The notes beneath the pieces were generated by a model, which was not told the origin of the DNA, made no database searches, and was given only the letters and a program-made list of their open reading frames with translations. Positions 44,105 through 53,289 of a stretch of 63,899 nt of DNA are shown one piece after another. Source of the DNA: Alkalinema sp. FACHB-956 (lineage in GTDB: Bacteria > Cyanobacteriota > Cyanobacteriia > Leptolyngbyales > Leptolyngbyaceae). Positions within the stretch are counted from its first letter, which is position 1. Every line of letters begins with the position of its first letter. The position numbers and the translations under genes are program-made. The stretch is from assembly GCF_014697025.1 (NCBI RefSeq), contig NZ_JACJRC010000027.1:1-63899 (forward strand), read 5' to 3'.

Positions 44105-44731
44105 ATGAAGATTCATTATTTTGCTCTACTTGCCGTTGTATCACTATTGAGTTTTGGCGCGATCGCGGGTTGTTCCGGTTCCACAACCTCTCAAGCCCCC
44201 TCTAGCCCAACCGCTGAAGTGGCAAGCAACCCCTGTGCAGCCAAGTCGAATCCCTGTGCAGCCAAGCCGAATCCCTGCGCAGCCAAGTCGAATCCCTGTG
44301 CAGCCAAGTCGAATCCCTGTGCAGCCAAGTCGAATCCCTGTGCAGCCAAGCCGAATCCCTGCGCAGCTAAAGCAAAATCTGTGGGCGCACCTCTCGCGCA
44401 AGAACTTCAGGGCAAACCGGTTGTTGTTGATGTATTCGCAACCTGGTGTCCTGCTTGCAAAAATATTGCCCCTACCTTGTCTCAACTGAAAAAAGACTAT
44501 GACGGGAAGGTACATTTTGTTGTACTCGATGTGAGCGATAAATCAACCACCAGCGAAGCTGAAGCAACGGCGAAGAAGCTGGGTTTGAGTCAATTTTTGG
44601 AAATGAATAAGGCTCAGACGGGTTCATTAACCATTGTCAATCCAGCGACTGGCGAGATTTTGGCCCAACATCGTAATAATGCCAATCTTGCAGACTATAC
44701 CTCAGTTCTCGATGCGGCTCTGAAGCAATAG
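44105..44731 (+). CDS. Thioredoxin-fold lipoprotein with seven NPCAAK repeats
   Basis: From the ATG at 44105 the protein is 208 residues: lipobox AIAGC at about residues 18-22, a short Ser/Thr linker, then seven tandem copies of NPCAAK(S/P/A), then a thioredoxin domain with FATWCPACKNIAP. The repeats add seven Cys at regular 7-residue spacing, an unusual tether that could bind metal or exchange disulfides with the nearby active site. The repeat region is a 21-bp DNA repeat and may vary in copy number. It lies between its paralogue and a CcdA-like gene. Confidence 0.82.
   Translation: MKIHYFALLAVVSLLSFGAIAGCSGSTTSQAPSSPTAEVASNPCAAKSNPCAAKPNPCAAKSNPCAAKSNPCAAKSNPCAAKPNPCAAKAKSVGAPLAQELQGKPVVVDVFATWCPACKNIAPTLSQLKKDYDGKVHFVVLDVSDKSTTSEAEATAKKLGLSQFLEMNKAQTGSLTIVNPATGEILAQHRNNANLADYTSVLDAALKQ
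44228..44374 (+). repeat. 21-bp in-frame tandem repeat, 7 copies
   Basis: Each unit encodes NPC-AAK-X. Copies differ only at a few third positions and at the last codon (TCG/CCG/GCA), which points to recent expansion. Confidence 0.93.
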
Positions 44732-44859
44732 ACGGGTGTAGCCGAGGTTGCTCGATCGAGGTGGTTCGATCTCGCTTACCCAATCGGCTTTTTTGATCGC
44801 AACCTCAGTACTCCAAATTAAAGAACCTCTAAGAACGATCTAAGGACACCGAAACTCTT

Positions 44860-45711
44860 ATGGCACCCATTCCTCAGTCATCGAACGATCCGATTGCGCC
44901 ACGACGTTCTAAAGCACCTAACAAATGGTTCATTTATGGCGGGTTGGGCGTCCTGGCGTTAATTCTGGTGCTGACGCTAGGCCCCGTCCTTAGTCATCCG
45001 ATCGAGCGAGTGATTTCGATCGTCGAAAACCGTTACCAACAATGGTTTGTACAACAGGACACAGCGAATCCTATGGTACTCTTGCCATTAGCCTTTGTAG
45101 GAGGCGTACTTGCCAGCGTCTCTCCTTGCATTCTGGCACTCCTTCCCGTCAATCTCAGCTATATCGGCACCCTGAAAATCAAGTCCCGTTGGGATGCCTT
45201 CATCAAAGCGGGTTTGTTTGTTTTAGGAGCCGTCACAATTTTGAGTTTGTTTGGTTTAGTCTCCTCCTTTGCCGGAGCCGTTATGGTGGAGTATCGAGGC
45301 TATATCAACGTTGTTGTCGGGCTGATTATGGCTGTGATGGGGCTTTGGCTGATGGGGGTTGTCACGCTGCCTTTACCCGCAATGAATATAAGTCTGCCCC
45401 ATGCGGGGCCCTATGGGGTAGGTTTGACCTTTGCTTTAGTGAGTTCTCCCTGCGCTAGTCCAGTCTTATTTGCAGTGCTCGCTGCTGCGGCTGCAACGGG
45501 TTCTCAGATTTTAGGAACGTTGACCATGGTAAGTTATGCCCTGGGTTACACCATGCTGATTTTCCTGGCAAGTCTGTTTACCGGGCTGGCAAAACAAAGT
45601 AATCAGTTACTCAAGCATTCCGAGGCCATTATTCGCTTTGGCAGTGTGGCGTTGATGATGACAGGAGCCTATTACCTGTTCACGGGCACTCGCTGGTTTA
45701 TGGGAGGTTAG
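44860..45711 (+). CDS. CcdA/DsbD-type transmembrane thiol electron carrier
   Basis: A 283-residue membrane protein with about seven helices. An N-terminal helix (FIYGGLGVLALILVLTLG) precedes the six-helix core. The core has the two redox Cys motifs GGVLASVSPCILALLPVNL and VSSPCASPVLFAVLA, the hallmark of CcdA/DsbD. It would carry reducing equivalents from cytoplasmic thioredoxin to the periplasmic or lumenal thioredoxin-fold proteins encoded beside it. The first 25 residues are a basic, Pro-rich extension. Confidence 0.88.
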   Translation: MAPIPQSSNDPIAPRRSKAPNKWFIYGGLGVLALILVLTLGPVLSHPIERVISIVENRYQQWFVQQDTANPMVLLPLAFVGGVLASVSPCILALLPVNLSYIGTLKIKSRWDAFIKAGLFVLGAVTILSLFGLVSSFAGAVMVEYRGYINVVVGLIMAVMGLWLMGVVTLPLPAMNISLPHAGPYGVGLTFALVSSPCASPVLFAVLAAAAATGSQILGTLTMVSYALGYTMLIFLASLFTGLAKQSNQLLKHSEAIIRFGSVALMMTGAYYLFTGTRWFMGG

Positions 45712-45816
45712 AGGATCGCTGAACACGACCCTCTTGCGGCTTTATCTGCGGCATCGTTTCCCATTCCATCCATTGACTTGCTATCCATTCACTCAATTCT
45801 TTCACGAGAAGTCATT

Positions 45817-46164
45817 ATGTCAGAAGCTTTGTCAACCAGCACAATTTTGGGTAAAGGACTCAACGACCTGACCCAATTGCAACAGGTATCCGAAAATCCG
45901 ATTTTGGTGAAATTTGTGGCTCCCCATTGTCCTTCTTGCGAAACCTTAGCCCCAGTGTTAGAAAAGCTTGTTACTGATTATGCTGGCAAGCTGCATTTGG
46001 TCACGATTGATATGACAGAGGATCCTGAATTTGCCATGGAATTGGGTGTACGGAGTGCACCTACAGTGGTGGTCTTTAAACAATCCATCGTAGTTGAACG
46101 AATTGTAGGGTTAAAGCCGAAAAAGGTCTACGCAGATGCCGTTCAGAAGATGTTATCTGCTTGA
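45817..46164 (+). CDS. Thioredoxin-like protein, cytoplasmic
   Basis: A 115-residue protein from MSEALSTSTI at 45817; the ORF upstream to 45778 is probably not translated. The active site is VAPHCPSCETLAP (CPSC instead of CGPC), with cis-Pro at VRSAPTVVVFK. No signal peptide is seen, so it is a candidate cytoplasmic electron donor to the adjacent CcdA-type carrier. Confidence 0.85.
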   Translation: MSEALSTSTILGKGLNDLTQLQQVSENPILVKFVAPHCPSCETLAPVLEKLVTDYAGKLHLVTIDMTEDPEFAMELGVRSAPTVVVFKQSIVVERIVGLKPKKVYADAVQKMLSA

Positions 46165-46225
46165 GATTGGTTGGCAATCACAGTCCAATCTTGGGTTCAC
46201 AGCTTAGCAGCAGAAGGAAATCTAC

Positions 46226-47140
46226 ATGACTACCACAGTATTTTTACGGTTTGCGCTTGCAGCAAATGCTCTTTTTTCCCTGAGTTGTGCTGCACTCATA
46301 TTTTTATGTCCGTCGTGGGTCAGTTATTGGCTCGGGGTGCAAGTTTCGCCTATGTTCCTCGCAGTTGGTGTTGGATTAACGGTTTTTGCGGTTGATTTGC
46401 TACACCAATCTACTGGCCGTCGGATGGCAACTTGGCGGGCTCTCTATGCCAGTGGGGCGGATTTCCTCTGGGTGTTGGGTAGTGTGATGCTTCTGGGCCT
46501 GTTTCCGGATGTTCTTTCTCGATCAGGACAGATCTGGGTCATGGCCGTGGCTGGGGTTGTTTTGATGTTGGGCCTTTGGCAGGTTTGGGCGATCGCCAAG
46601 GCACACCAAGTTCAGGGCAAGGCGCAATATCGACATTGCATCCTGGTTGAAACCAATGCTCCAGCCGATGTAATGTGGCAAGTTGTGAGTAGGCTTGGAG
46701 CCATCAAAAACTATATGCCTTCTCTAAAGAATTCTGTGATTTTAGATGGGCGATCGCCTGGAATTGGGGCAGTGCGGATGTGTGAAGATCACACAGGCAA
46801 AAGGTGGTCGGAGCAATGTACTGAGTTTAATGATGGTCGTGGCTTTAAGGTTCGGTTTTTATCAGAAGAACCAGATTTTCCCTTTCCAGCAAAAACGATG
46901 CAGGGGGGATGGGAAGTCTTTCCAACCCGGCATGGCTCTCAGGTGAGGGTGTGGTGGGAATTGGTACCTAAACAAAAATGGCTGACTCCGATCGTCCTAC
47001 CATTGTTGGCTTTTCAGGCGGATCGTGATTTTCCGACCATCATCCAACGCATGGCGAGTGATGCCCTAGAGCAGAGTCCTACATTGGTGCCGCAGGCTAG
47101 GGGGTACGCGATCGCTCGACTGCTACAACAGTTCTGTTGA
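46226..47140 (+). CDS. Membrane protein with C-terminal SRPBCC domain
   Basis: A 304-residue protein with four N-terminal hydrophobic segments (about residues 5-30, 37-58, 70-90, 102-125). A START/polyketide-cyclase-like SRPBCC domain follows (YRHCILVETNAPADVMWQVVSRLGAIKNYMPSLK, continuing with WSEQCTEFNDGRGFKVRF). Two separate families appear fused here. It is the last gene of the thioredoxin cluster, 61 bases after the previous stop. Its role is unknown; hydrophobic ligand binding is typical of the domain. Confidence 0.75.
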   Translation: MTTTVFLRFALAANALFSLSCAALIFLCPSWVSYWLGVQVSPMFLAVGVGLTVFAVDLLHQSTGRRMATWRALYASGADFLWVLGSVMLLGLFPDVLSRSGQIWVMAVAGVVLMLGLWQVWAIAKAHQVQGKAQYRHCILVETNAPADVMWQVVSRLGAIKNYMPSLKNSVILDGRSPGIGAVRMCEDHTGKRWSEQCTEFNDGRGFKVRFLSEEPDFPFPAKTMQGGWEVFPTRHGSQVRVWWELVPKQKWLTPIVLPLLAFQADRDFPTIIQRMASDALEQSPTLVPQARGYAIARLLQQFC

Positions 47141-47248
47141 CCTAGAATTGACCTAGAACTGACCTAGAACGTATTAGCTTGCTCGTTCTCAACTTGACAA
47201 TGTTTCTACCGTTTCTAAGTTTCTACTGCTTCTAAGTTTTTACCGCTT

Positions 47249-48694
47249 CTAAAAGTCTATGGATGCTTTGATGACTTGCAATAGCTGGGTATTGCCCTGC
47301 TCAAGACACAGTCGTTCTGAGGTTTGTAACTCTTGCAGAGCACTAGCCCGATCGCCCAGCCGACTGAGGGCCAAACCTTTGAAGTAAAAACCATGCTCAT
47401 CCTGTTGATTAATGCTAGCAGATCTGCTGAGAGAATTGGTTTGTTGAAAGTCTCGCAATGCACCAGTAGTATCGTGGAGATCATATTTCGCATTAGCCCT
47501 TCCATAATAAGCCGATAAGTTTTGCTGATCCAGCTTAATAGCACGATCGAAATCTTCTAAGGCAGCGGAGTAATTTTGGGATTGGTAGTATATAGCTCCA
47601 CGATTGTAATAGGCATTGGTGCTGGGATTGAGGTGAATAACCTGGGTGAAATCGTCGATCGCTTGCTCAATCTGGCCCACATAGCTATTGAGAGCTGCCC
47701 GCAAGAAGTAGAAAGTATCGATATTCGAATTAATCCGAATGGCTTGGTTAAAGTCTTCCAGGGCGTGATGGCAATATTGGGGTTCAGTTCTCCGCCAAAA
47801 TGTATAGGTCACCCCCCGGAGAAAATAAAAAATAGCATTTTGAGGGTCAAGATCGATCGCTTGATTATAGTGCTGAATTGCTGTGGGATAATCACCCTGG
47901 TTGTGATAAGCCAACCCTAAGCTCTGGTAAGCGTGGACGCAATGGGGATCATGGGTCAGGGCTTGGGTAAAGCAATCGATCGCTGGATTATACTGCCCTC
48001 GGCGTTCCCATGCTTGGCCATCCATGACATGGGCTAAGGCGACCTGCTTCTTCACGTCCGCCTGGGATAGAAATGGAATGCTGAGGAGTTGCATGCCATC
48101 TGTGGGAACCTTAACACCGTCAATATTGGAATAGGTTGGAAATAAATTGCCAACAACAATCACAGCGTTAGCGATATAAAATATGAGTCCTGGAAAGAGT
48201 AGAGTATTACTAATATTTTTCAGCACGATCGTCTGTGGAAATTGCATCAAGCTGAAAATCATTACGGCATTGGCTAACGGCCCTGCTAGAATGACCAGAA
48301 AAAGTCGCGATCGATAAAAGGGAATCGATTTGTTAGAAAGAAGCGTAATTCCCCCAGTCAAGATCGTTTTAATTTCCCAAGGAAAACCTAGAAACTGAAA
48401 TGTCCAGCGGGTTTTGCCGGTTCCAATCACAATTTTACTGACCTGCATTCCTACCAAATGCGCAGTCATGGCATGGCCTAACTCATGGGGGATGGTCATC
48501 AAGAAAATCATGACTTGAAATAGTAGAAAATTAGCCAAGACCCAAATGAGTGGAGACCGATGACCAAATTGAAATAGTACAAGAACAAATCCAGCGATCG
48601 CCGGTATCCACAACCAGTTGCTTAACCTGGATGCAATTTTCAAAGATGCAATTTTTAAACTAGGATTGATTGCGGGGATTGAAATCTGGTGCAT
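47249..48694 (-). CDS. M50-type membrane metalloprotease fused to TPR repeats
   Basis: A 481-residue fusion. The N-terminal 215 residues have several hydrophobic helices. HELGH in the MTIPHELGHAMTAHLVG segment supplies the zinc-binding HExxH, and a later NLFPTYSNIDGVKVPTDG is reminiscent of the third ligand region (normally NxxPxxxxDG), so a site-2 protease-like core is likely. The C-terminal half has six or seven TPR units (for example AYQSLGLAYHNQGDYPTAIQHYNQAIDLDP). The TPR part would bind a substrate or partner. No PDZ domain is seen. Confidence 0.85.
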   Translation of the reverse strand: MHQISIPAINPSLKIASLKIASRLSNWLWIPAIAGFVLVLFQFGHRSPLIWVLANFLLFQVMIFLMTIPHELGHAMTAHLVGMQVSKIVIGTGKTRWTFQFLGFPWEIKTILTGGITLLSNKSIPFYRSRLFLVILAGPLANAVMIFSLMQFPQTIVLKNISNTLLFPGLIFYIANAVIVVGNLFPTYSNIDGVKVPTDGMQLLSIPFLSQADVKKQVALAHVMDGQAWERRGQYNPAIDCFTQALTHDPHCVHAYQSLGLAYHNQGDYPTAIQHYNQAIDLDPQNAIFYFLRGVTYTFWRRTEPQYCHHALEDFNQAIRINSNIDTFYFLRAALNSYVGQIEQAIDDFTQVIHLNPSTNAYYNRGAIYYQSQNYSAALEDFDRAIKLDQQNLSAYYGRANAKYDLHDTTGALRDFQQTNSLSRSASINQQDEHGFYFKGLALSRLGDRASALQELQTSERLCLEQGNTQLLQVIKASIDF

Positions 48695-48769
48695 TGGGAT
48701 ACCGGATTTGTAATATTAGGGCTTCAATCATTGCGATCGACAATCGAACTAACGACCTTTAATCCTGCT

Positions 48770-48825
48770 GACGACTTCTGTATGATGACTTCTGTGTGAT
48801 GACTTCTGTATGACGACTTCTGTAT
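48770..48825. repeat. 14-bp tandem repeat, 4 copies
   Basis: Units ga(c/t)gacttctgt(a/g)t lie at 48770-48783, 48784-48797, 48798-48811 and 48812-48825, in the space upstream of the M50-TPR gene. Confidence 0.85.
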
Positions 48826-48998
48826 ACAGCGGATTTCCAACCTAGGTCATTGATCAATTTTAGTTCACAGCAAATTTGCGGTTTGGGCTAGTGAGGATTT
48901 CCTAAAACCGCTAGAATTGATCAGCTAATTTTGCAGCCCCAATTTGTTCAACGTTGGTTCAACCTGTGTGTCCTATGCCTGATCCTAAATCTGAGTCC

Positions 48999-49784
48999 AT
49001 GGCGGATCAACAATTCAGCTTGTTTGATTGGAGCGGTACCCCAGCGCCGGAAAGTTCTGAAACGTCGGAATCCTCCGCTCAGCCATCAGCTAGCCAGTCG
49101 TCACAGGTCGTCCCCAGTTCTCTCCCGGTGACCTCGGTTCCCCCATCGTTTGATCCCAGCCAAATTCCGACCAGTGCGCGGGTGCAGATTCCAGTAGGTA
49201 CCTATGGCTCCATGGCCGAAATCAAAGCCCATTGTTCTGAGTGCCATCGCTGCGAATTGGGCGCAACTCGGACGAATGCGGTGATTAGCCGAGGCAATCC
49301 CAATGCCCTATTGATGATTATTGGCGAAGGACCAGGGGAAAATGAAGATCTGACGGGACAGCCTTTTGTTGGCAAAGCAGGGCAATTGCTCGACAAGATT
49401 TTGGAATCGGTGCGGCTGACGGAGGACGATGTTTTTATCTGCAACATTGTGAAATGTCGGCCACCGGGCAATCGTAAGCCTACACGGGATGAAATGAACG
49501 CCTGTCGCCCCTATTTGATGGAACAAATTCGGCTTGTGGATCCGAAAATTATTATGATGGCAGGAGCCTCCGCGATCGAAGGACTGCTGAACGAGAAAAA
49601 CGTCAAAATCACGCAGATTCGTGGGACTTGGCGGGACTGGGAAGGGCGATCCTGTATGCCCGTTTTTCACCCCTCCTATCTGTTACGTAATCCATCACGG
49701 GCCCAGGGAAGTCCCAAATGGCTGATGTGGCAGGATATTCAGGAAGTGCGACGGAAGTTGGATGAACTCAAGTCAGCCCTGTAA
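48999..49784 (+). CDS. Uracil-DNA glycosylase, family 4 (Fe-S type)
   Basis: A repair enzyme that removes uracil from DNA. After a low-complexity Ser/Pro N-terminus of about 75 residues, the catalytic domain shows the 4Fe-4S ligands CSECHRCELG and later ICNIVKCRPPGNR. Motif 1 is GEGPGENEDLTGQPFVGKAG and the C-terminal motif is VFHPSYLLRNPS. All are diagnostic of family 4. The start is uncertain: MADQQFSLFDW at 48999 looks most natural, 48975 and a TTG at 48954 are also in frame. Confidence 0.9.
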   Translation: MADQQFSLFDWSGTPAPESSETSESSAQPSASQSSQVVPSSLPVTSVPPSFDPSQIPTSARVQIPVGTYGSMAEIKAHCSECHRCELGATRTNAVISRGNPNALLMIIGEGPGENEDLTGQPFVGKAGQLLDKILESVRLTEDDVFICNIVKCRPPGNRKPTRDEMNACRPYLMEQIRLVDPKIIMMAGASAIEGLLNEKNVKITQIRGTWRDWEGRSCMPVFHPSYLLRNPSRAQGSPKWLMWQDIQEVRRKLDELKSAL

Positions 49785-49863
49785 TTCCTACCTGCTGAAC
49801 TTTGCTGAACTTCTAGCCATCGATTAATTTCTAAAAACCAATTGCCGGGAATTGCTGGGCGAC

Positions 49864-50616
49864 CTAGTCTGGAAATTTGATCGGCAATTGTAATTGCTGG
49901 GCGATCGCCTGGGTCAGGTGGGTAAACTGCTCAGACTCCGGTAAATGTTTCAGAATGGGGACAACCGTGTTCAAAATTGCCAGGAAGTAAGCCTTCAAGC
50001 GATTGCTACGGCGTTTATCCGGCTGATTCACTTCGATCGCGAGGTCTTCCAAGTAAACGGTGACCAGGTCTCGGCGGTTGGGGGGCAATGCTTCCAAAAC
50101 CTGGGTCAGGGCAACGATGTGTTGCGCGAGGGTGTTGTAATCAGGGGTGTTGTAATCAGGGGTGTTGTAGTCAGGCGTGTTGTAATTTAAGCCACTCTCT
50201 AAACCGCTGGAATGAACGGTGGGATCGTTGCCGGATGGGGCATCGGGCGCGATCGTCGCAGTATGAGCAGGAGTCGCCGCTGTGGGATGCGCCGTAGGAT
50301 GTACGGTGGGATGGGCCGCCTCTGTCGTGGATGGGGTAGATGGGGCAATGCCTGAAGCGCCGGCAGAATTGGCATTCGCTTGGGCTAGGGCCTGTTTGCC
50401 TTCAGAGGTGAGGTAAGCCCGAACAATTTGAAATTCACGGGTGAAATTGTCGTAGACTTTGGCGATTTTCAGGTAACCATCGTCGGACAGGGTGTTGAGG
50501 TAGTAGCTGAGCAACTGCATGGATGACCCAACGGCAGCGGCAATGTCCTCCCCCGTGATGTTGCCTGCATCAATGACCCGTAGAATTTTGATGTGTCGAT
50601 CGTTGAGTACAGCCAT
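49864..50616 (-). CDS. Winged-helix-like hypothetical protein with variable repeat linker
   Basis: A 250-residue protein. The first 80 residues (MAVLNDRHIKILRVIDAGNI, then SMQLLSYYLNTLSDDGYLKI) look like a winged-helix DNA-binding domain. A Thr/Pro/Ala-rich linker follows, ending in four NYNTPDYNTPD-type 5-residue repeats encoded by a 15-bp tandem repeat. The C-terminal 85 residues (ALPPNRRDLVTVYLEDLAIEV and following) form a helical domain that I do not recognise. I would guess a cyanobacterial regulator. Confidence 0.7.
   Translation of the reverse strand: MAVLNDRHIKILRVIDAGNITGEDIAAAVGSSMQLLSYYLNTLSDDGYLKIAKVYDNFTREFQIVRAYLTSEGKQALAQANANSAGASGIAPSTPSTTEAAHPTVHPTAHPTAATPAHTATIAPDAPSGNDPTVHSSGLESGLNYNTPDYNTPDYNTPDYNTLAQHIVALTQVLEALPPNRRDLVTVYLEDLAIEVNQPDKRRSNRLKAYFLAILNTVVPILKHLPESEQFTHLTQAIAQQLQLPIKFPD
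50131..50190 (-). repeat. 15-bp in-frame tandem repeat, 4 copies
   Basis: Units ggtgttgta(a/g)tcagg lie at 50131-50145, 50146-50160 and 50161-50175, with a degenerate fourth at 50176-50190. They encode the DYNTP repeats of the winged-helix-like protein. Confidence 0.9.
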
Positions 50617-50905
50617 AGGGTCACAGGAATCGGTAGATTTTCGAAGTGCTTATCTTGCAGCTTTTCAATGGTACTCAATTTTCCACCTAGATCAGGATTC
50701 TTTCTTGCGCGTAACGATTCTTGTGCGTAACGATTTTTGAGACAAAACCAGCAGCAGCGAACGATCGCACAAACAATACAAGGTCGGAAATGCATAAAAA
50801 AGCGGCCAGTGCAAATTCTGACCGCAGCAGGTGGGTTGAGGCAAGGCAAGGGAGGATAAACTCCCCTGTGATGCATTCAGACCCAAATTAATTGGCGTTC
50901 TGAGA

Positions 50906-52498
<1,593 letters not shown>

Positions 52499-52500
52499 CT

Positions 52501-52923
52501 ATGCGGTTATTGCACACAATGCTGCGGGTCGGCAATCTAGAGCGATCGCTCAAGTTCTACTGCGAAGTGTTGGGGATGAAGCTACTGCGACAAAAAGATT
52601 ATCCCGGTGGCGAGTTTACCCTAGCGTTTATCGGCTACGGGGATGAAGCGGATCACACGGTGATTGAGCTGACCTACAACTGGGGACGGGAACAGTATGA
52701 CCTGGGTGATGCTTACGGCCACATTGCGATCGGGGTGGATGATATCTATCAAACCTGTGAAGAAATTCGCTCTCGGGGGGGCAAGGTGACGCGGGAGCCG
52801 GGGCCTATGAAGCATGGTTCAACGGTCATTGCCTTTGTTGAGGATCCGGATGGGTACAAGGTAGAACTCATTCAGTTACGTCCCCAAGGGGCAGCCCAGG
52901 AAGCAGTGAGTGCTACGGCTTAG
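52501..52923 (+). CDS. gloA: Lactoylglutathione lyase (glyoxalase I)
   Basis: A 140-residue VOC-fold enzyme that detoxifies methylglyoxal with glutathione. [20 protein letters not shown] carries the first metal His (His5), VIELTYNWG the first Glu, [10 protein letters not shown] the second His and [11 protein letters not shown] the last Glu. The Ni-type short form is usual in bacteria. The start at 52501 is the only sensible one. Confidence 0.95.
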   Translation: MRLLHTMLRVGNLERSLKFYCEVLGMKLLRQKDYPGGEFTLAFIGYGDEADHTVIELTYNWGREQYDLGDAYGHIAIGVDDIYQTCEEIRSRGGKVTREPGPMKHGSTVIAFVEDPDGYKVELIQLRPQGAAQEAVSATA

Positions 52924-53020
52924 ATCGCCTTAGATCAACTTAAGATCACCTTAGATCGACTGAAATCGCCACGATCGCGCTTGAGCATTCGGTTGATTAC
53001 CAGTTGATGGCTAGTTAATT

Positions 53021-53064
53021 GCCGGTTAATTGCCAGTTGATTGCCAGTTGATTGCCAGTTGATT
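53021..53064. repeat. 11-bp tandem repeat, 4 copies
   Basis: Units gcc(a/g)gttgatt (one gccggttaatt) lie at 53021, 53032, 53043 and 53054. A looser repeat of cttagatc elements precedes them (52922-52960). Confidence 0.8.
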
Positions 53065-53080
53065 GTAAGCCTTGCAAACC

Positions 53081-53216
53081 ATCCGATCCCCTGAAATCCC
53101 CCGCTCTCCTAGGGAGAGCCTACGCCGAAATAAAGGAGGAGTTTGAAAAAATTGAGTTCAATTCCCCCTGCTGTAGCTTTGCTTGTCCTAGGGGAGGAAG
53201 ACTCGGGGGATCGGAT
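53081..53216. mobile_element. MITE-like element, 136 bp
   Basis: Perfect 11-bp terminal inverted repeats ATCCGATCCCC (53081-53091) and GGGGATCGGAT (53206-53216) enclose C-rich and G-rich arms (aatcccccgctc and tcctaggggag). The internal arrangement, ...AAATCCCCC...ATTCCCCC..., resembles the common small non-autonomous elements of cyanobacteria. It has no ORF. Confidence 0.6.
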
Positions 53217-53289
53217 CTGCCGTAGTCATGAATCAAATGGATCAATTGGATAGCATTACCCTTACTCTATGGGTGATGGCTGTACGAAT

